From positions 1 to 64,000 of the forward strand of contig JAFYKY010000023.1 of assembly GCA_017537345.1 (NCBI GenBank): a DNA stretch of 64,000 bases. Direction: 5' to 3'. Numbering within the stretch: the first letter of the stretch is position 1; each line of letters opens with the position of its first letter. Source of the stretch: Clostridia bacterium (GTDB lineage: Bacteria > Bacillota > Clostridia > Oscillospirales > CAG-382). Below, in pieces: positions 49,526 to 58,557 of the stretch. A program made the position numbers and the translations under genes. The notes below the pieces were generated by a model. It was not told the origin of the DNA, did not search any database, and worked only from the letters and a program-made list of their open reading frames with translations.

Positions 49526-50305
49526 ATGTTGAAAGCGATAGAAGTTCTTGAAAAATTGAATTATTATTCCGGCGCGACGCTTGCTCAGACGGTAGACACC
49601 CTGAAAGCGGGCAGCGACGAAAAAGAGACTGCAAAGGTGGCGTTTTGCTTTACTGCCACGGCGGAAGTTATAAAGGCGGCAAAGGAATGGGGCGCAGACG
49701 TGCTTATTACCCACGAGCCCACCTACCACGATCATTTTGATAATTTCCGCGAAAGCGACGTTGCCAACGCCAAAAAACAGCTGTTGGAGTCTACGGGAAT
49801 GACGGTATACCGCTGGCACGATCATCCCCACGCGGCTATTCCCGATATTATCCACGCAGGATTTTTGGAAGCATCCGCTTTGAACGGCACGCTGGACGGA
49901 AGATTTTTCATACTCGATACACCTATGACATCCCGCGAAATAGCCCGTGAAATAGAGAAAAACTGCGGTATAAAGCACCCGCGCATTATCGGCGCGGCGG
50001 ACACGAAATCCAAAAAGATCGGAATGTGTCTCGGCGCTTGCGGAAATATGGTTTTTGATATTATCCGCGATACTGATTGCGAGGTTATTATCGCAGGGGA
50101 GATCTGCGAATGGCGAGAAGGATGCTACACCCGTGACGCCGCCGAATTGGGATTCAACAAATCCATTATTCTTTTGGGACATTGCGTCAGCGAGCGGGAC
50201 GGCATGAAATATCTTACGGATATCTGGAACACTATGTGCCCCGAAGTACCCGGACGGTACTTTGAAACGGGCGAGCTTTTTACTTATACGGAGGACTTAC
50301 GGTAA
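49526..50305 (+). CDS. Nif3-like dinuclear metal-centre protein
   Basis: A 259-residue Nif3/DUF34 family protein. The first metal motif is VLITHEPTYHDH (His-Glu instead of the more common HHP) and the second is LLGHCVSERDG near the C-terminus, giving the His and Glu ligands. This variant occurs in a known subgroup. The protein should form a hexameric ring with two metal ions per site. The GTP cyclohydrolase-like activity once proposed for the family is not certain. The next gene starts directly after its stop. Confidence 0.88.
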   Translation: MLKAIEVLEKLNYYSGATLAQTVDTLKAGSDEKETAKVAFCFTATAEVIKAAKEWGADVLITHEPTYHDHFDNFRESDVANAKKQLLESTGMTVYRWHDHPHAAIPDIIHAGFLEASALNGTLDGRFFILDTPMTSREIAREIEKNCGIKHPRIIGAADTKSKKIGMCLGACGNMVFDIIRDTDCEVIIAGEICEWREGCYTRDAAELGFNKSIILLGHCVSERDGMKYLTDIWNTMCPEVPGRYFETGELFTYTEDLR

Positions 50306-51766
50306 ATGAAAAAAATAACATCTTTTTGTGTTGCTTTGGTACTCACGCTTTTATGCGTACTTCCCGCTTCCGCATCTCATACGAATCCTTGTACGGGAAA
50401 CCACAGCTATACCGGTTCCGGCACACCTACAACCCCCACCGGATCGTTTTCCTTTGACCCCGATATAAAGGAATACTGGACATCGAGCGGTGAAGTTATT
50501 ACCCTCACTATGACGGTAAACGACGTGAACGCCACTGTCAAGCAGGTTGGCGGTATTATAGTTTCTTTCAAGCTTTCTTATAATTCCAATGCAGTAACGT
50601 TTATCGCTCCCGATGATGACAGCGCAGGCTACGATATGCTTGTAAAGCTTCCCGGAAGCGACAGCTCCGCCGCTAAAAAGGACTGGGAAAAAGGCACGGA
50701 GGCTGAGGCAGTCAAAGACAACAAAGGCAACGATCTTGTTAACGTTATAGCCGAATCCAACGTAGGCGTTACCAAGGGAAAGAACGATTACGCAATAACC
50801 GGCGACGGTCAGTTTACCATTCAGCTTAAGTTCAAGGTCAATTCCGGCTGGACGGGAGATATAACCTTCAAGACGGTTTCCGTAGCTATTACGGGCAACA
50901 ACAACCCTATTCCCAAGGAATATACCGGCGCAGGCTTTACCCGCAACGTAAAGAGCTATACTCAGCTTTTGGCAAATTCCTCTCTTTCCGGAGATTGGAC
51001 CACTTTGAAAGAGCCCACCTGCTCCGAAAAGGGTCTTGCCGAGCTTCGTTGCAAGATCTGTAACGAGATCGCGGGTATAAAAGAACTGCCCGTATCCGAC
51101 CACAAGCCCGGACCTCTTGTGGAAAAGGTAAAACAGACCTGCACTACCGACGGTGTGTGGGAATCCAAATGCACCGGCTGTAACAAGGTTTATGAAACCA
51201 AAACCGAAAAAGCCACCGGACACAAGGCAGGAGAATTTGTTGTAAAGACTCCCGCAACCTGCACCAAAGACGGCGTTGCCGAATCCAAGTGTACCGTATG
51301 TAACACCGTTGTGGAAACCAAGGTTATCAAGGCTACGGGACACAAAGCGGGCGAACTTAAAAAAGTAAAAGAAATGACCTGCGTTCAGGACGAGGTATGG
51401 GAATCCAGATGTACCGAATGTAATGCGGTGGTGGAAACCAAAACCGAAAAAGCTCCCGGTCACAAATACGGCGAATGGGCAGAGCATAAAGCACCCACAA
51501 TGGTAGATGAAGGCGAAGAACGCCGCGTTTGCTCCGAGTGCGATAAATACGAATCCCGCGCTATAGCAAAACTTCCCTTCGAGGGCTTGCGCGGCGACGT
51601 AGAGCGCACCGGCGAAATTGACGAAGAGGACGCTGCCGCCGTTAAGGATATGTTCCTCGGAAACAGAGAATACGACGCTATGGACCAGCTGTTTGCCGAC
51701 GGTAACGAAAACGGCAAATTGGATCTGGGCGACTACATATTCGTACTCAGACAGATGAAAAAATAA
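50306..51766 (+). CDS. Secreted protein: cohesin-like domain, zinc-ribbon repeats, dockerin-like C-terminus
   Basis: A 486-residue protein. The signal peptide ends at PASAS (about residue 23). Residues 50-215 form a beta-rich, cohesin-like domain (GGIIVSFKLSYNSNAVTF, FTIQLKFKVNSGWTG). Residues 235-420 hold four to five repeats of about 40-43 residues, each with CS/TC...C-x-x-C (EPTCSEKGLAELRCKIC; QTCTTDGVWESKCTGC; ATCTKDGVAESKCTVC). The C-terminal 60 residues resemble a type I dockerin (GDVERTGEIDEEDAAAVKDM; FADGNENGKLDLGDYIFV). It may be a cell-surface or cellulosome-like scaffold piece. Its start abuts the Nif3 stop. Confidence 0.85.
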   Translation: MKKITSFCVALVLTLLCVLPASASHTNPCTGNHSYTGSGTPTTPTGSFSFDPDIKEYWTSSGEVITLTMTVNDVNATVKQVGGIIVSFKLSYNSNAVTFIAPDDDSAGYDMLVKLPGSDSSAAKKDWEKGTEAEAVKDNKGNDLVNVIAESNVGVTKGKNDYAITGDGQFTIQLKFKVNSGWTGDITFKTVSVAITGNNNPIPKEYTGAGFTRNVKSYTQLLANSSLSGDWTTLKEPTCSEKGLAELRCKICNEIAGIKELPVSDHKPGPLVEKVKQTCTTDGVWESKCTGCNKVYETKTEKATGHKAGEFVVKTPATCTKDGVAESKCTVCNTVVETKVIKATGHKAGELKKVKEMTCVQDEVWESRCTECNAVVETKTEKAPGHKYGEWAEHKAPTMVDEGEERRVCSECDKYESRAIAKLPFEGLRGDVERTGEIDEEDAAAVKDMFLGNREYDAMDQLFADGNENGKLDLGDYIFVLRQMKK

Positions 51767-51776
51767 TAAAAATGGT

Positions 51777-51815
51777 TATACCCCGAAAGAAAAAGCTCTT
51801 TCGGGGTATATTTTG
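51777..51815 (+). terminator. Rho-independent terminator
   Basis: TATACCCCGAAAGA and TCTTTCGGGGTATA form a 14-bp stem followed by a TTTTG stretch. Confidence 0.88.
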
Positions 51816-51852
51816 TATCCCCCGTGCTAAAATATACCCGAGGTGAGATATT

Positions 51853-52518
51853 TTGACAGAAACGAACGAAAACGAGGAAAAGACCGCGCCGGAGCAGGAG
51901 AGTATAACCACGGAAAGCGGGATACACGCACTTATTATAGCGGGGCAGATAGAGGGGCATTTTTCTGCGGGCGCCCAGGCAAAAAGCACCAGATACGAGC
52001 AATGTATTCCCACGTTGGTGGCGGTAGAGGAATCCGAAAACATAGGGGGACTTTTGCTGCTTATCAACACTATCGGCGGGGACGTGGAAGCGGGTCTTGC
52101 CATTGCGGAGCTTATTGCGGGAATGAAAAAGCCCACCGTATCCATTGTGCTGGGAGGGGGACATTCCATTGGCGTTCCTCTGGCTGTAAGTGCAAAGAAA
52201 TCCTTTATCGTGCCCTCCGCTACCATGACCTTGCATCCCGTGCGTATAAACGGCTTGGTTATCGGCGTGCCCCAGACCTACAGCTATTTTGAAAAAATGC
52301 AAAACCGCATTGTGGATTTTATAGTCCGCAATTCAAGAGCCGACGGTGACGAGCTACGCAAGCTTATGTGCCGTACCGATGAGCTTACCACCGATATCGG
52401 CACCGTGCTGGAAGGAAGCGAAGCGGTAGAGAAGGGGATTATCGACTGTGTGGGCGGTTTGGGAGATGCGGTGGCTGCTCTTAAAGAAATGATGCGAAAA
52501 AACGAAAAACATCAATAA
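51853..52518 (+). CDS. ClpP-family protein (TepA-like translocation-enhancing protease)
   Basis: A 221-residue ClpP-fold protein. LLLLINTIGGDVEAGLAIAE is the strand and glycine loop, GGGHSIGVPLAVSA carries the nucleophile Ser, and TMTLHPVRI the His of the catalytic pair. The order and spacing match the TepA/YlmB-type proteins rather than canonical ClpP, which is shorter and has a propeptide. It has no signal peptide. It starts with TTG after GAGGTGAG. TepA-type proteins have been linked to secretion and sporulation in Bacillus. It is upstream of the L21 promoter and has its own unit. Confidence 0.82.
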   Translation: MTETNENEEKTAPEQESITTESGIHALIIAGQIEGHFSAGAQAKSTRYEQCIPTLVAVEESENIGGLLLLINTIGGDVEAGLAIAELIAGMKKPTVSIVLGGGHSIGVPLAVSAKKSFIVPSATMTLHPVRINGLVIGVPQTYSYFEKMQNRIVDFIVRNSRADGDELRKLMCRTDELTTDIGTVLEGSEAVEKGIIDCVGGLGDAVAALKEMMRKNEKHQ

Positions 52519-52535
52519 AAATCGCAAAAAACGTA

Positions 52536-52564
52536 TTGACAAACTCTCTTTGTTGTGTTAATAT
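52536..52564 (+). promoter_or_regulatory. Sigma-A promoter of the rplU-prp-rpmA operon
   Basis: A perfect TTGACA (52536-52541), a 17-base spacer and TAATAT (52559-52564). Confidence 0.85.
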
Positions 52565-52565
52565 A

Positions 52566-52659
52566 GCAAGTGCCGCGTGTATGGGGTTTTTGAAGTTGCG
52601 CAGTTTTTGTGCACACCTACTAAGCAGCGAGTCTAAAAAGAAAGAGAGGTGCTGCACCA
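52566..52659 (+). ncRNA. Putative L21 leader
   Basis: The roughly 95-base untranslated leader before rplU contains TGCGCAG and GTGCACAC pieces and an AGCAGCGAGTC segment in the place of the known L21 autoregulatory leader of Bacillota. I infer it from position and size rather than from a demonstrated fold. Confidence 0.55.
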
Positions 52660-52968
52660 ATGTTTGCAATAGTAGAAACAGGAGGAAAGCAGTACAAAGT
52701 CAGCGAAGGCGACGTTATCTACGTTGAAAAGCTTGACGTTAACGAAGGCGAAACCTACACCTTCGAAAAGGTATTGGCAATTTCCACCGCAGACGGCTTT
52801 GTTGCAGGAAACCCTGTTGTTTCCGCAAAGGTAGAAGCTAATGTGGTTAAGAACGGCAAGGGCAAGAAGATCCACGTACTCCGTTACAAGGCAAAGAAGA
52901 ACGAGAAGAAGCATATCGGCCACAGACAGCCTTACACCAAGCTTCAGATCACTTCCATCAACGCTTAA
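52660..52968 (+). CDS. rplU: 50S ribosomal protein L21
   Basis: A 102-residue ribosomal protein of normal length. [17 protein letters not shown] is the L21 start and [13 protein letters not shown] the typical end. It binds 23S rRNA in the large subunit. AGAGAGGTG precedes the ATG. It forms the standard operon with prp and rpmA, which overlap or directly follow. Confidence 0.98.
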   Translation: MFAIVETGGKQYKVSEGDVIYVEKLDVNEGETYTFEKVLAISTADGFVAGNPVVSAKVEANVVKNGKGKKIHVLRYKAKKNEKKHIGHRQPYTKLQITSINA

Positions 52969-52969
52969 G

Positions 52970-53308
52970 ATGATTAAAGTACAGGTAAGCTTTGCAGGTA
53001 AAGATTGCGCCCTACACATATCCGGTCATTCGGGATATGCGGAAGCGGGCAGTGATATCGTTTGCGCCGCTATCAGTTCAATGGTAATGCTCATCCTTAA
53101 TACGGTGATAGAGCGTTTTGGTTGTAAAGCGGTTATCAAAACGGACGAACGCAAGGCTGAAATTTACGCTAAGGTAGTTGATTACACACCGGAAGCGGAA
53201 GGTATCATCAAGCAATTTGCACGGGAAGCGTGGGAAATATCCCAAAGTTATCCCGAAAACGTAACGGTTATTGCCGATTTTTTGAAAGGAGAAATTCACA
53301 ATGCTTAG
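52970..53308 (+). CDS. prp: Ribosomal-processing cysteine protease Prp
   Basis: A 112-residue cysteine protease. The catalytic His is in [19 protein letters not shown] and the catalytic Cys is the Cys of the same stretch, spaced 12 residues apart, matching Prp. It cleaves the N-terminal extension of L27, encoded next. The ATG overlaps the rplU stop region and the end of the gene overlaps the rpmA start by 8 bases. Confidence 0.95.
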   Translation: MIKVQVSFAGKDCALHISGHSGYAEAGSDIVCAAISSMVMLILNTVIERFGCKAVIKTDERKAEIYAKVVDYTPEAEGIIKQFAREAWEISQSYPENVTVIADFLKGEIHNA

Positions 53309-53588
53309 ATTGACTATACAGTTTTTTGCACATAAGAAGGGCGTTGGTTCTACCAAGAACGGCCGCGATTCCGAGTCCAAGCGTCTTGGCGCAAAGCGTG
53401 CTGACGGTCAGTTCGTAGTTGCAGGCAACATCCTCGTTCGCCAGCGCGGAACTAAGATCCATCCCGGTAACAACGTCGGCAGAGGTTCTGATGACACTCT
53501 GTTTGCTCTCGCAGACGGCGTAGTTAAGTTCGAGCCTATGGCAGGCGGCAGAAAGAAAGTAAGCGTTAACGCAGTAAACGCTGACTAA
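53301..53588 (+). CDS. rpmA: 50S ribosomal protein L27 with cleavable N-terminal extension
   Basis: A 95-residue protein. The first residues, MLRLTIQFF, form the Prp cleavage extension and the mature protein begins [15 protein letters not shown]. This extension is shared by Bacillota, and removal by Prp is needed for the L27 tail to reach the peptidyl transferase centre. The presence of prp immediately upstream agrees with it. Confidence 0.98.
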   Translation: MLRLTIQFFAHKKGVGSTKNGRDSESKRLGAKRADGQFVVAGNILVRQRGTKIHPGNNVGRGSDDTLFALADGVVKFEPMAGGRKKVSVNAVNAD

Positions 53589-53601
53589 CTATTTGCTTTT
53601 C

Positions 53602-53644
53602 ACGGAGCTTACGGGTACTCGTGTACCCGAAGCTCCGTTTTGTT
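53602..53644 (+). terminator. Terminator of the rplU-prp-rpmA operon
   Basis: ACGGAGCTT/AAGCTCCGT and GGTAC/GTACC stems stack into a long hairpin followed by TTTTG. Confidence 0.85.
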
Positions 53645-53674
53645 TAGTTTAAGTTACAAAAAGAGGTGACGGAA

Positions 53675-54940
53675 GTGTTTATAGATAAAGTCGATATTTA
53701 CGTAAAGGCAGGTAACGGCGGCCACGGCTGTGTTTCCTTCCGCCGCGAAAAATACGTTGCAAAGGGCGGACCCGACGGCGGCGACGGCGGCAAGGGCGGG
53801 GACGTTATATTTGTTGTTGATGAGGGCGCGAACACCCTGCTTGCTTTTAAAAACAAAAGAAAATATATTGCCGAAAACGGCAAGGACGGTATGAACAAAA
53901 AGTTTTTCGGAGCTTCCGGCGCAGATCTTTATATTCCCGTTCCCAGAGGTACCGTTATCCGCGATAAAGAAACCGGCAGGATAATTAAGGATATGTCGGA
54001 CGATCAGCCTTTCGTATTCCTTAAAGGCGGCAAGGGCGGATGGGGTAATACTCATTTTGCAACCGCAACAAGACAGGTGCCTCATTTTGCAAAAAGCGGT
54101 ATCACCGGCGGGGAAGCTAACCTTACCCTTGAACTTAAAACTATTGCCGACGTAGGTCTGGCAGGATACCCCAACGTGGGTAAATCCACTTTTCTTTCCG
54201 TGGTTTCCGCAGCCCGTCCCAAAATAGCAAATTATCATTTTACTACTCTTCAGCCCAATCTGGGTGTTGTAAACAACCACGGTGATACCTTTGTTATTGC
54301 CGATATTCCCGGACTTATAGAGGGCGCGGGGGAAGGCAGAGGCTTGGGACACGACTTTTTGCGTCATATCGAGCGCTGCCGTCTTATACTCCATATATTT
54401 GATATTTCTTCTTCCGAGCGTGAAGACCCGCTGGAAGATATAAAGAGAATAAACAGCGAGCTGGAGATATTCTCTCCCGAGCTGGCAACACGTCCCCAGA
54501 TACTCGCCGCAAACAAGTGCGACGTAGGCTATGATGAGGAAGTGCTTGAAAAAATAAAAGAATACGCAAGCGAACAGGGATATTCGCTGTATCTTATCTC
54601 CGCTGCCACCCGCGAGGGCGTGCAGGCGCTTTTGAACGGTATAAGCGCCGCATTGCGTGAGCTTCCTCCTGTTAAGGTGTACGAAGCTGACGAAGTGCCG
54701 GAGGAGATCGCTCCCGAAGGACGAACCACCGAGGTTACCAAGGACGGCGACGTTTTTGTGGTTACGGGCGAGTGGCTTAAAAAGGTTTGCGGCAGCGTTA
54801 ATTTTGAAGATTACGAATCTCTTGCGTACTTCCAGCGCGTGCTTCGCAACGGCGGAGTTATAGACGCTTTGGAAAAAGCGGGCGTGCAGGAAGGCGATAC
54901 CGTGGATATTTACGGTATTGAATTTGATTTCGTATATTAA
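53675..54940 (+). CDS. obg: GTPase Obg (CgtA)
   Basis: About 421 residues. The glycine-rich Obg domain opens with VDIYVKAGNGGHGCVSF and GGPDGGDGGKGG. The G domain has G1 GYPNVGKST, G3 DIPGLIEGA and G4 NKCD. The C-terminal OCT domain is present. Obg acts in 50S assembly and stress responses. I choose GTG at 53675, because GAGG lies 8 bases ahead and family members start with MFxDK; an earlier GTG at 53666 overlaps that ribosome site. It ends in a 4-base overlap with the convergent S1 gene. Confidence 0.95.
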   Translation: MFIDKVDIYVKAGNGGHGCVSFRREKYVAKGGPDGGDGGKGGDVIFVVDEGANTLLAFKNKRKYIAENGKDGMNKKFFGASGADLYIPVPRGTVIRDKETGRIIKDMSDDQPFVFLKGGKGGWGNTHFATATRQVPHFAKSGITGGEANLTLELKTIADVGLAGYPNVGKSTFLSVVSAARPKIANYHFTTLQPNLGVVNNHGDTFVIADIPGLIEGAGEGRGLGHDFLRHIERCRLILHIFDISSSEREDPLEDIKRINSELEIFSPELATRPQILAANKCDVGYDEEVLEKIKEYASEQGYSLYLISAATREGVQALLNGISAALRELPPVKVYEADEVPEEIAPEGRTTEVTKDGDVFVVTGEWLKKVCGSVNFEDYESLAYFQRVLRNGGVIDALEKAGVQEGDTVDIYGIEFDFVY

Positions 54941-55863
54941 AATACGGTTTCTATGGTCTTTTCACAGGCCAAAGGAGAGTATATCCATCTGTCTATGTGG
55001 CAGATATCGGGATATTCGTAACGGCTTTCCGTTTTGGATATCTCACCCAGATCCACTATTACCAGTTTTATCTTCATTCGTTCGGGAATTATGCTTTTAA
55101 TATATACGGCGGCATACATTCCCGGCGAAACGCCTTCACGGTATTCCGCAAGACCCGCAAGATTGGGCGTAAGCTCAACGAAGATGCCGTAGTTTTCCAC
55201 GCTTCTTATAATACCTGCGGCAGTCTGACCAACGGAAAAATTGCGGGCGTTTTCTTCCCAGGTGCCCAAAAGCTCTCTGTGGGTAAGCGAAACGTACCCG
55301 TTTTCATCCACACCGCTTCGTACCACAGCCTTTATGCGCTGTCCGATATGAAATCTGTCGGAAGGGTGGGATATTCGTGAAACTGACATACAGTCTATGG
55401 ACATCAGGGATATTATTCCGCAGCCGATGTCCACAAATCCGCCGTAGCTTTCAAAATGGGTTATCTTTGCGTCTATAATATCGCCGGGAATAAGCTTTTC
55501 CACGTGCTGTGTCATACATTCCTCCTGCGCCAGCCTTCTGGACAGAAGTACACGGCTTTTACCGTCGGGCAGGGGAACGATATCCGTTACCATAAAGCAT
55601 ATAGGCTTTCCCACGCGGGATAAAACGGCAATATCCTTTACTTTGCCGCATCTGGAATAACCGCACTCGCTTTTGGGAATTATACCCATACAAAATCCCA
55701 GATCCACGTAAAGATCCATATTTTCATCGCACAGCACGCATCGCGCTTCAAGTATTATTTTTTCCGCAAGCGCCCGTGCCAAGGTTTCATAGTTTTTAAG
55801 TAATGCAAGGTTACGAGGTGTGTTTAACAGCATACCCTCGGGTAAATATTCGTTTCGCTTCAT
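54937..55863 (-). CDS. S1 RNA-binding domain protein
   Basis: A 308-residue cytosolic protein with several OB-type segments. The clearest S1 domains are at about 123-200 (PGDIIDAKITHFESYGGFVD, GYVSLTHREL after a linker) and 205-260 (VGQTAAGIIRSVENYGIFVE). The N-terminal 100 residues form another, divergent one (LYVDLGFCMGIIPKSECGY). Clostridial genomes often have such a short S1-like protein instead of full ribosomal S1. It may assist translation or RNA turnover. Its 3' end overlaps obg tail-to-tail. Confidence 0.88.
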   Translation of the reverse strand: MKRNEYLPEGMLLNTPRNLALLKNYETLARALAEKIILEARCVLCDENMDLYVDLGFCMGIIPKSECGYSRCGKVKDIAVLSRVGKPICFMVTDIVPLPDGKSRVLLSRRLAQEECMTQHVEKLIPGDIIDAKITHFESYGGFVDIGCGIISLMSIDCMSVSRISHPSDRFHIGQRIKAVVRSGVDENGYVSLTHRELLGTWEENARNFSVGQTAAGIIRSVENYGIFVELTPNLAGLAEYREGVSPGMYAAVYIKSIIPERMKIKLVIVDLGEISKTESRYEYPDICHIDRWIYSPLACEKTIETVF

Positions 55864-55939
55864 TGTTTGTTAAATTCCTTTCGGTTTTTATATTTACATT
55901 TTATGAAGCGGAAAATACATATATTCGGAGGAAAATAAA

Positions 55940-57004
55940 TTGATTGAAAAGCTTAAGGATATAGAACGTAAATTCAACGAGATCGAAGAAAAGCTTTCCG
56001 ATCCCGAAATTATCTCCAATATGGAGGAATATAAAAAATATACCAAGGAATACAAAAACCTTTCTCCCGTGGTAGAAAAATACCGCGAATACGCTTCTTA
56101 TCAAAGAGATAAAGAGGATGGGGAAGAAGTCCTTGCCGAAGGCGACGAGGATATGCGGGAGCTGGCGGAGGAACAGATAAAGATCGCCAAGGAAAGTATG
56201 GAAGTTTGCTTTGAGGAACTGCGTATACTTCTCCTGCCCAAGGACCCCAACGACGATAAAAACGTTATTATCGAAATACGCGGCGGTGCAGGCGGTGACG
56301 AAGCGGCGCTCTTTGCAGGCAACCTTTACCGTATGTACAATATGTACGCAGAGCAGGCAGGCTTTAAGTGCGAGCTTCTTTACGTCAACGAAACTGAGCT
56401 TGGCGGTATGAAGGAGGTTTCCTTTACCGTAAGCGGCGAGGGCGCGTATTCCAGATTTAAGTTTGAATCCGGCGTTCACCGCGTTCAGCGCGTGCCCGAT
56501 ACCGAATCTCAGGGCAGAATTCAGACCTCCACCGCAACCGTAGCCGTGCTTCCCGAGGTTGAGGAATGCGATTTCGAGCTTAATATGGACGAGCTTGAAA
56601 TAACCACCCACCGTTCCGCAGGCGCAGGCGGACAGCACGTAAACAAAACGGAAAGCGCTATCCGCATAATCCACAAGCCCACCGGCACCGTGGTTGACTG
56701 TCAGGACGAAAGAAGCCAGGGCAAAAACAAGGAAAAGGCTTTAAAGGTAATGAAGAGCCGCCTTGCGGATATGGAAAAACGCAAGAGAGAGTCTGCACTT
56801 GCTTCCGAAAGAAGAAGTCAGGTAGGTACCGGCGACCGAAGCGAGCGTATACGTACCTATAACTTCCCTCAGGGCAGAGTTACCGACCACCGTATAGGTC
56901 TTACCCTCTATTCGCTGGAAAACTTTATGAACGGCAGAATAGACGAAATGATAGACGCCCTTATTACCGCAGACAGAGCGGAAAAACTGAAAGCTGAAAT
57001 TTAA
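55940..57004 (+). CDS. prfA: Peptide chain release factor 1
   Basis: A 354-residue class I release factor. The catalytic GGQ is in [31 protein letters not shown] and TATVAVLPE are RF1 signatures, so this is RF1 and not RF2. It releases the finished protein at UAA and UAG. The start is TTG, with CGGAGG 8 bases upstream. Confidence 0.97.
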   Translation: MIEKLKDIERKFNEIEEKLSDPEIISNMEEYKKYTKEYKNLSPVVEKYREYASYQRDKEDGEEVLAEGDEDMRELAEEQIKIAKESMEVCFEELRILLLPKDPNDDKNVIIEIRGGAGGDEAALFAGNLYRMYNMYAEQAGFKCELLYVNETELGGMKEVSFTVSGEGAYSRFKFESGVHRVQRVPDTESQGRIQTSTATVAVLPEVEECDFELNMDELEITTHRSAGAGGQHVNKTESAIRIIHKPTGTVVDCQDERSQGKNKEKALKVMKSRLADMEKRKRESALASERRSQVGTGDRSERIRTYNFPQGRVTDHRIGLTLYSLENFMNGRIDEMIDALITADRAEKLKAEI

Positions 57005-57005
57005 T

Positions 57006-57036
57006 AAAAACGGAGAGCAATCACGCTCTCCGTTTT
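57006..57036. terminator. Bidirectional terminator
   Basis: AAAACGGAGAGC and GCTCTCCGTTTT pair between prfA and the convergent DUF975 gene. Confidence 0.9.
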
Positions 57037-57039
57037 GCA

Positions 57040-57771
57040 TTATTCGGTTATTTCTTCGGGGCTTTCTTCGATTTTTGCGGGGAATAATTCTCTGTAAAAG
57101 CTTGCAAGCGCCGCGTTCTGGTAGGGGGTAAGCCATATAGATCCGATACCCAAAGAAAGTATGGTAAGCAATATCCAGCCGATAAAGCTGAACTGCAGGC
57201 AGAAAAGCCGCCAGCGGTTGCCGTACATCATTTCTCTTGACATTTTAAGCGCTTCTTTTCCCGAAACGCAAGGGTTATCCGCAAGGATAAAGGGCACCAA
57301 TGCGTAGTTATAGGAAACAATTATTCCCGGAACTATAAACAGCATATAGCCAACGGTCTGAAACAGAAAACGCAGTAAATATGCGATAATGATCGCTTTT
57401 GCCTTGCGGAACTGGGAAAACAGATCCTTAAACGCGGGAATATCGTAATCCACCATCTTAAGATTAAAGGAGCAATATCCGGCTTGAATTATGCTCGAAA
57501 ACATTCCGTAGGCGCCTGCGATCAGATATGCGCCGATAAATACAACGGCAAACAGCGCAAGAGCAATCAAAACAAACTTAACAGCTTCCTCGTTGCTCAT
57601 ATTAACGCTTTCGGTTTCGAAAGAGGTGGGAAAAGAAAAACTAAAGCCTCCGCCTCCGCCTCCGCCTATTATTGCGGTGGCGACCAGTCCCGCGCCGATA
57701 GCAACACCCCAGCTTCCGCTCAAGGCGGCACGGGCGGCGGCGCGGTGTTCTTTCGCACTCATTTTAAACAT
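57040..57771 (-). CDS. DUF975 family membrane protein
   Basis: About 243 residues. The N-terminus reads SAKEHRAAARAALSGSWGVA, the DUF975 start, with a glycine-rich loop afterwards. Four to five membrane helices follow, with the conserved DLFSQFRKAK and SREMMYGNRWRLFCLQFSFI. The role is unknown. I use the ATG at 57771, which has AAAGGGG upstream; the longer frame lacks a ribosome site. It follows the discoidin-like gene by about 15 bases. Confidence 0.88.
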   Translation of the reverse strand: MFKMSAKEHRAAARAALSGSWGVAIGAGLVATAIIGGGGGGGFSFSFPTSFETESVNMSNEEAVKFVLIALALFAVVFIGAYLIAGAYGMFSSIIQAGYCSFNLKMVDYDIPAFKDLFSQFRKAKAIIIAYLLRFLFQTVGYMLFIVPGIIVSYNYALVPFILADNPCVSGKEALKMSREMMYGNRWRLFCLQFSFIGWILLTILSLGIGSIWLTPYQNAALASFYRELFPAKIEESPEEITE

Positions 57772-57784
57772 ATTTTCAGCCCCT

Positions 57785-58543
57785 TTATTTTTTCTTGGTT
57801 CTGTAAATGATGGCGGCAATAAGAGCGGCTATAGATACTGCGGCTCCGGTCAGATATATCCAATCGGTATCGGGCTGCGCTGTATCGGAATTATCGGTTG
57901 CGGGCTTTGAGGTTTGGGGAGTCTGTACAGACTGTTCGCCGCCGTCTTCGGATCCTTCGGTTTTTTCCGTGTCGTCAATATCCCCTGCAAACGCTTGAAG
58001 CTCGTCTATAAAGATCCAGTTGGTGTTGTGTACGAAATTGAAGGTTATGTATCTTACTTCCGCGTTTATCTGTACGATGGATTTAATAACCTCGCCGTCA
58101 ACGGGTTGGTCTACCTCGAATTCCCCGTATATGGGCTCGGACCAGCTTTCACCGTCGGCAGAAACCGTAACGTATACGTCGCCGGGAAGGGAAATACCCG
58201 CAGAGTTCAGATTACTGCAGGATGCAACAGCTTCGGTAATGGGGAAAACTTTGCCCAGATCCAGTTCAACGGTGGATACCCCTCCGTTTCCTCCGGTAAA
58301 TTCGGAGGTGACGTTAAGTCCCACGAATTCGGTATCGGAATAACTTGCAGACTGGGCAAAAACGTTGTTTGTAAGAGAATCGCCGTTTTCATCGGGATAA
58401 TAGGTCTTTCCGTCGCCATCGGTATAAATACCGTTTACGGTATAAGACGCGCCGATCGCCACGTTTTCGGTTTCAGCGGATGCGTAAACCGAAAATGCTG
58501 AGATAAGTATAAGGGTAAGAACGAGAGCACAAAGCTTTTTCAT
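57785..58543 (-). CDS. Surface protein with discoidin-like (F5/8 type C) domain and C-terminal anchor
   Basis: A 252-residue protein. A signal peptide ends at VYASA. Residues 30-185 form a beta-sandwich of discoidin type (NVAIGASYTVNG, VSTVELDLGKVFPITEAVAS, VRYITFNFVHNTNWIFIDEL). A Thr/Pro/Asp-rich linker (about 190-220) leads to a membrane helix and a KKK tail, so it is anchored in the cell membrane. It should bind a sugar or cell-wall polymer. GGAG precedes the ATG at 58543. It shares an operon with the glucosaminidase upstream and the DUF975 gene downstream. Confidence 0.82.
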   Translation of the reverse strand: MKKLCALVLTLILISAFSVYASAETENVAIGASYTVNGIYTDGDGKTYYPDENGDSLTNNVFAQSASYSDTEFVGLNVTSEFTGGNGGVSTVELDLGKVFPITEAVASCSNLNSAGISLPGDVYVTVSADGESWSEPIYGEFEVDQPVDGEVIKSIVQINAEVRYITFNFVHNTNWIFIDELQAFAGDIDDTEKTEGSEDGGEQSVQTPQTSKPATDNSDTAQPDTDWIYLTGAAVSIAALIAAIIYRTKKK

Positions 58544-58557
58544 ATCAATTCTCCTTT

